A stretch of DNA of 29,403 nucleotides from Chara braunii (lineage: Eukaryota > Streptophyta > Charophyceae > Charales > Characeae): assembly GCA_003427395.1 (NCBI GenBank), contig BFEA01000015.1:5413712-5443114 (forward strand), read 5' to 3'. Position numbers and translations under genes: made by a program. Within the stretch, counting starts at the first letter, position 1. Each line of letters begins with the position of its first letter. The notes under the pieces are model-generated. The model ran no database searches. It saw only the letters and a program-made list of their open reading frames with translations, and had not been told where the DNA came from. Shown here piece by piece: positions 28,556 to 29,403 of the stretch.

Positions 28556-29403
28556 ATTAATGTTATTGTAGGTAACGATCTTTTTGTTGGAAGTTGTATA
28601 ATTGTTTTGTGAAGTTCGACCCAGGGTGATCGAATTTTATTTGATCTTGTATTATTGGATGTACCGTATGATGATTCAAATTTTTTCAGTTATCATTTTA
28701 GATTGAATGTATATTACGATCGATTACGATTTTTATTTTTTTTTATATAGTCGTGTATGGTTATTATAACTTTCTTTTGACGTCTAAGGGACTAGGATGG
28801 AATGTGATTTCATGCTTGGTTGAAACCGTCCTAGTCGACTGGCGTACGCTCCTCATCCAGGAGATCAGCGTCCTAGGAACGGACGACGCTTGGGTCCGTT
28901 TGGCGTTTAACCATGCGTACCTATACTACAGCGAACGAGCAAACGTCATCGGCTGACTTAATTTTGCGACTGCGTCTAAAAACTTTCGCACGTGGGTTAG
29001 TAGCTCGGTAGGGATACGCCCCTAAGGGTGGTGACAACCCCTTAGGGAAGGCAAAATGTGCCCCGTGGAAACCCATCCTGCCGTAGGGGACCGTATGATG
29101 CACAGCTGGCGAACACGGGTAGAGCGGCGACGGAATGACACGACATCGACCGTCTCAATGGCTCGCGGGATTATTTTGCGTCGTTTTCAAGTTGTCTCTG
29201 TTGTGTTTTATTTACTCCTGCATGACATGGTCGTGAGGGCTCCCGCACTTTGCGAAAAATGCAGGAGCCGATGCGCTCGACGCCGCCATCTTTGACAACT
29301 TTGACAATGAAAATAAAAAAAATCCAGTTTACTTTTTACCTATGCTACCAGTCGGGCCCCCCGGGTCACCCTATTCTCCCGGGCGGCCCAACCATGTAAG
29401 GAA
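28556..29403. other. No recognisable gene
   Basis: A 67-residue frame (28753-28956) and a 79-residue frame (29056-29295) show no known domain. A CCCCTAAGGG/CCCTTAGGGA inverted motif lies at about 29020-29046, and the window ends in GC-rich GGGCCCCCCGGG sequence. Confidence 0.5.

Noticed and set aside
28753-28956. 67-residue frame as a small gene
   Set aside because: Too short to separate from chance; no homology recognised and no promoter or splice context.

Overview
This window looks like gene-poor, repeat-dense nuclear DNA of a plant-lineage eukaryote. The charophyte alga Chara (C. braunii type) is my best guess, from the style of its Ty3/gypsy gag-pol proteins, the initiator-tRNA-type primer binding sites, long CT/GT/GA microsatellites and scattered N calls. 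That guess rests on recall and was not checked. I find no intact cellular gene; almost everything recognisable is a decayed retroelement or satellite.

Layout. (1) 1-2777: a CT microsatellite, then a 98-bp tandem repeat whose first unit holds a hammerhead-ribozyme-like core. After it comes a broken coding region joining a reverse-transcriptase C-terminal tail to a Ser/Thr/Pro-rich linker and a Josephin-like cysteine protease domain with C, H and N residues. (2) 2778-10727, minus strand: a Ty3/gypsy element with chromodomain-like tail (gypsy-1), LTR to LTR, with PBS, gag, protease, RT, RNase H and integrase, all broken by frameshifts and stops. Its LTRs differ by a 583-bp block. (3) 10728-14700: non-coding repeats (minisatellites, inverted and direct diverged repeats, microsatellites). 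(4) about 14700-24193, plus strand: a second, unrelated Ty3/gypsy element (gypsy-2), with a long 5' LTR, PBS at 16287, gag, protease, RT, RNase H and integrase, heavily decayed. (5) Two copies of a roughly 2-2.3 kb poly(A)-tailed retroposon with no visible coding capacity lie in opposite orientations. Copy 1 (18086-20091, minus) splits gypsy-2 gag and has a 6-bp target duplication. Copy 2 (24194-26476, plus) sits at the end of gypsy-2 integrase and has a 16-bp target duplication. Their 3' ends share a conserved hairpin-forming block just before the poly(A). (6) 26493-29403: no recognisable gene; weak repeats and one strong hairpin.

How it fits together: the two gypsy elements once encoded complete Gag-Pol machineries primed by initiator tRNA-Met. 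The poly(A) retroposons must have been moved in trans by a LINE-type enzyme not present here. The most novel items are the poly(A) retroposon family, the hammerhead-like core beside an RT-tail/Josephin-like fusion, and a 31-bp perfect snap-back inversion inside gypsy-2 gag.
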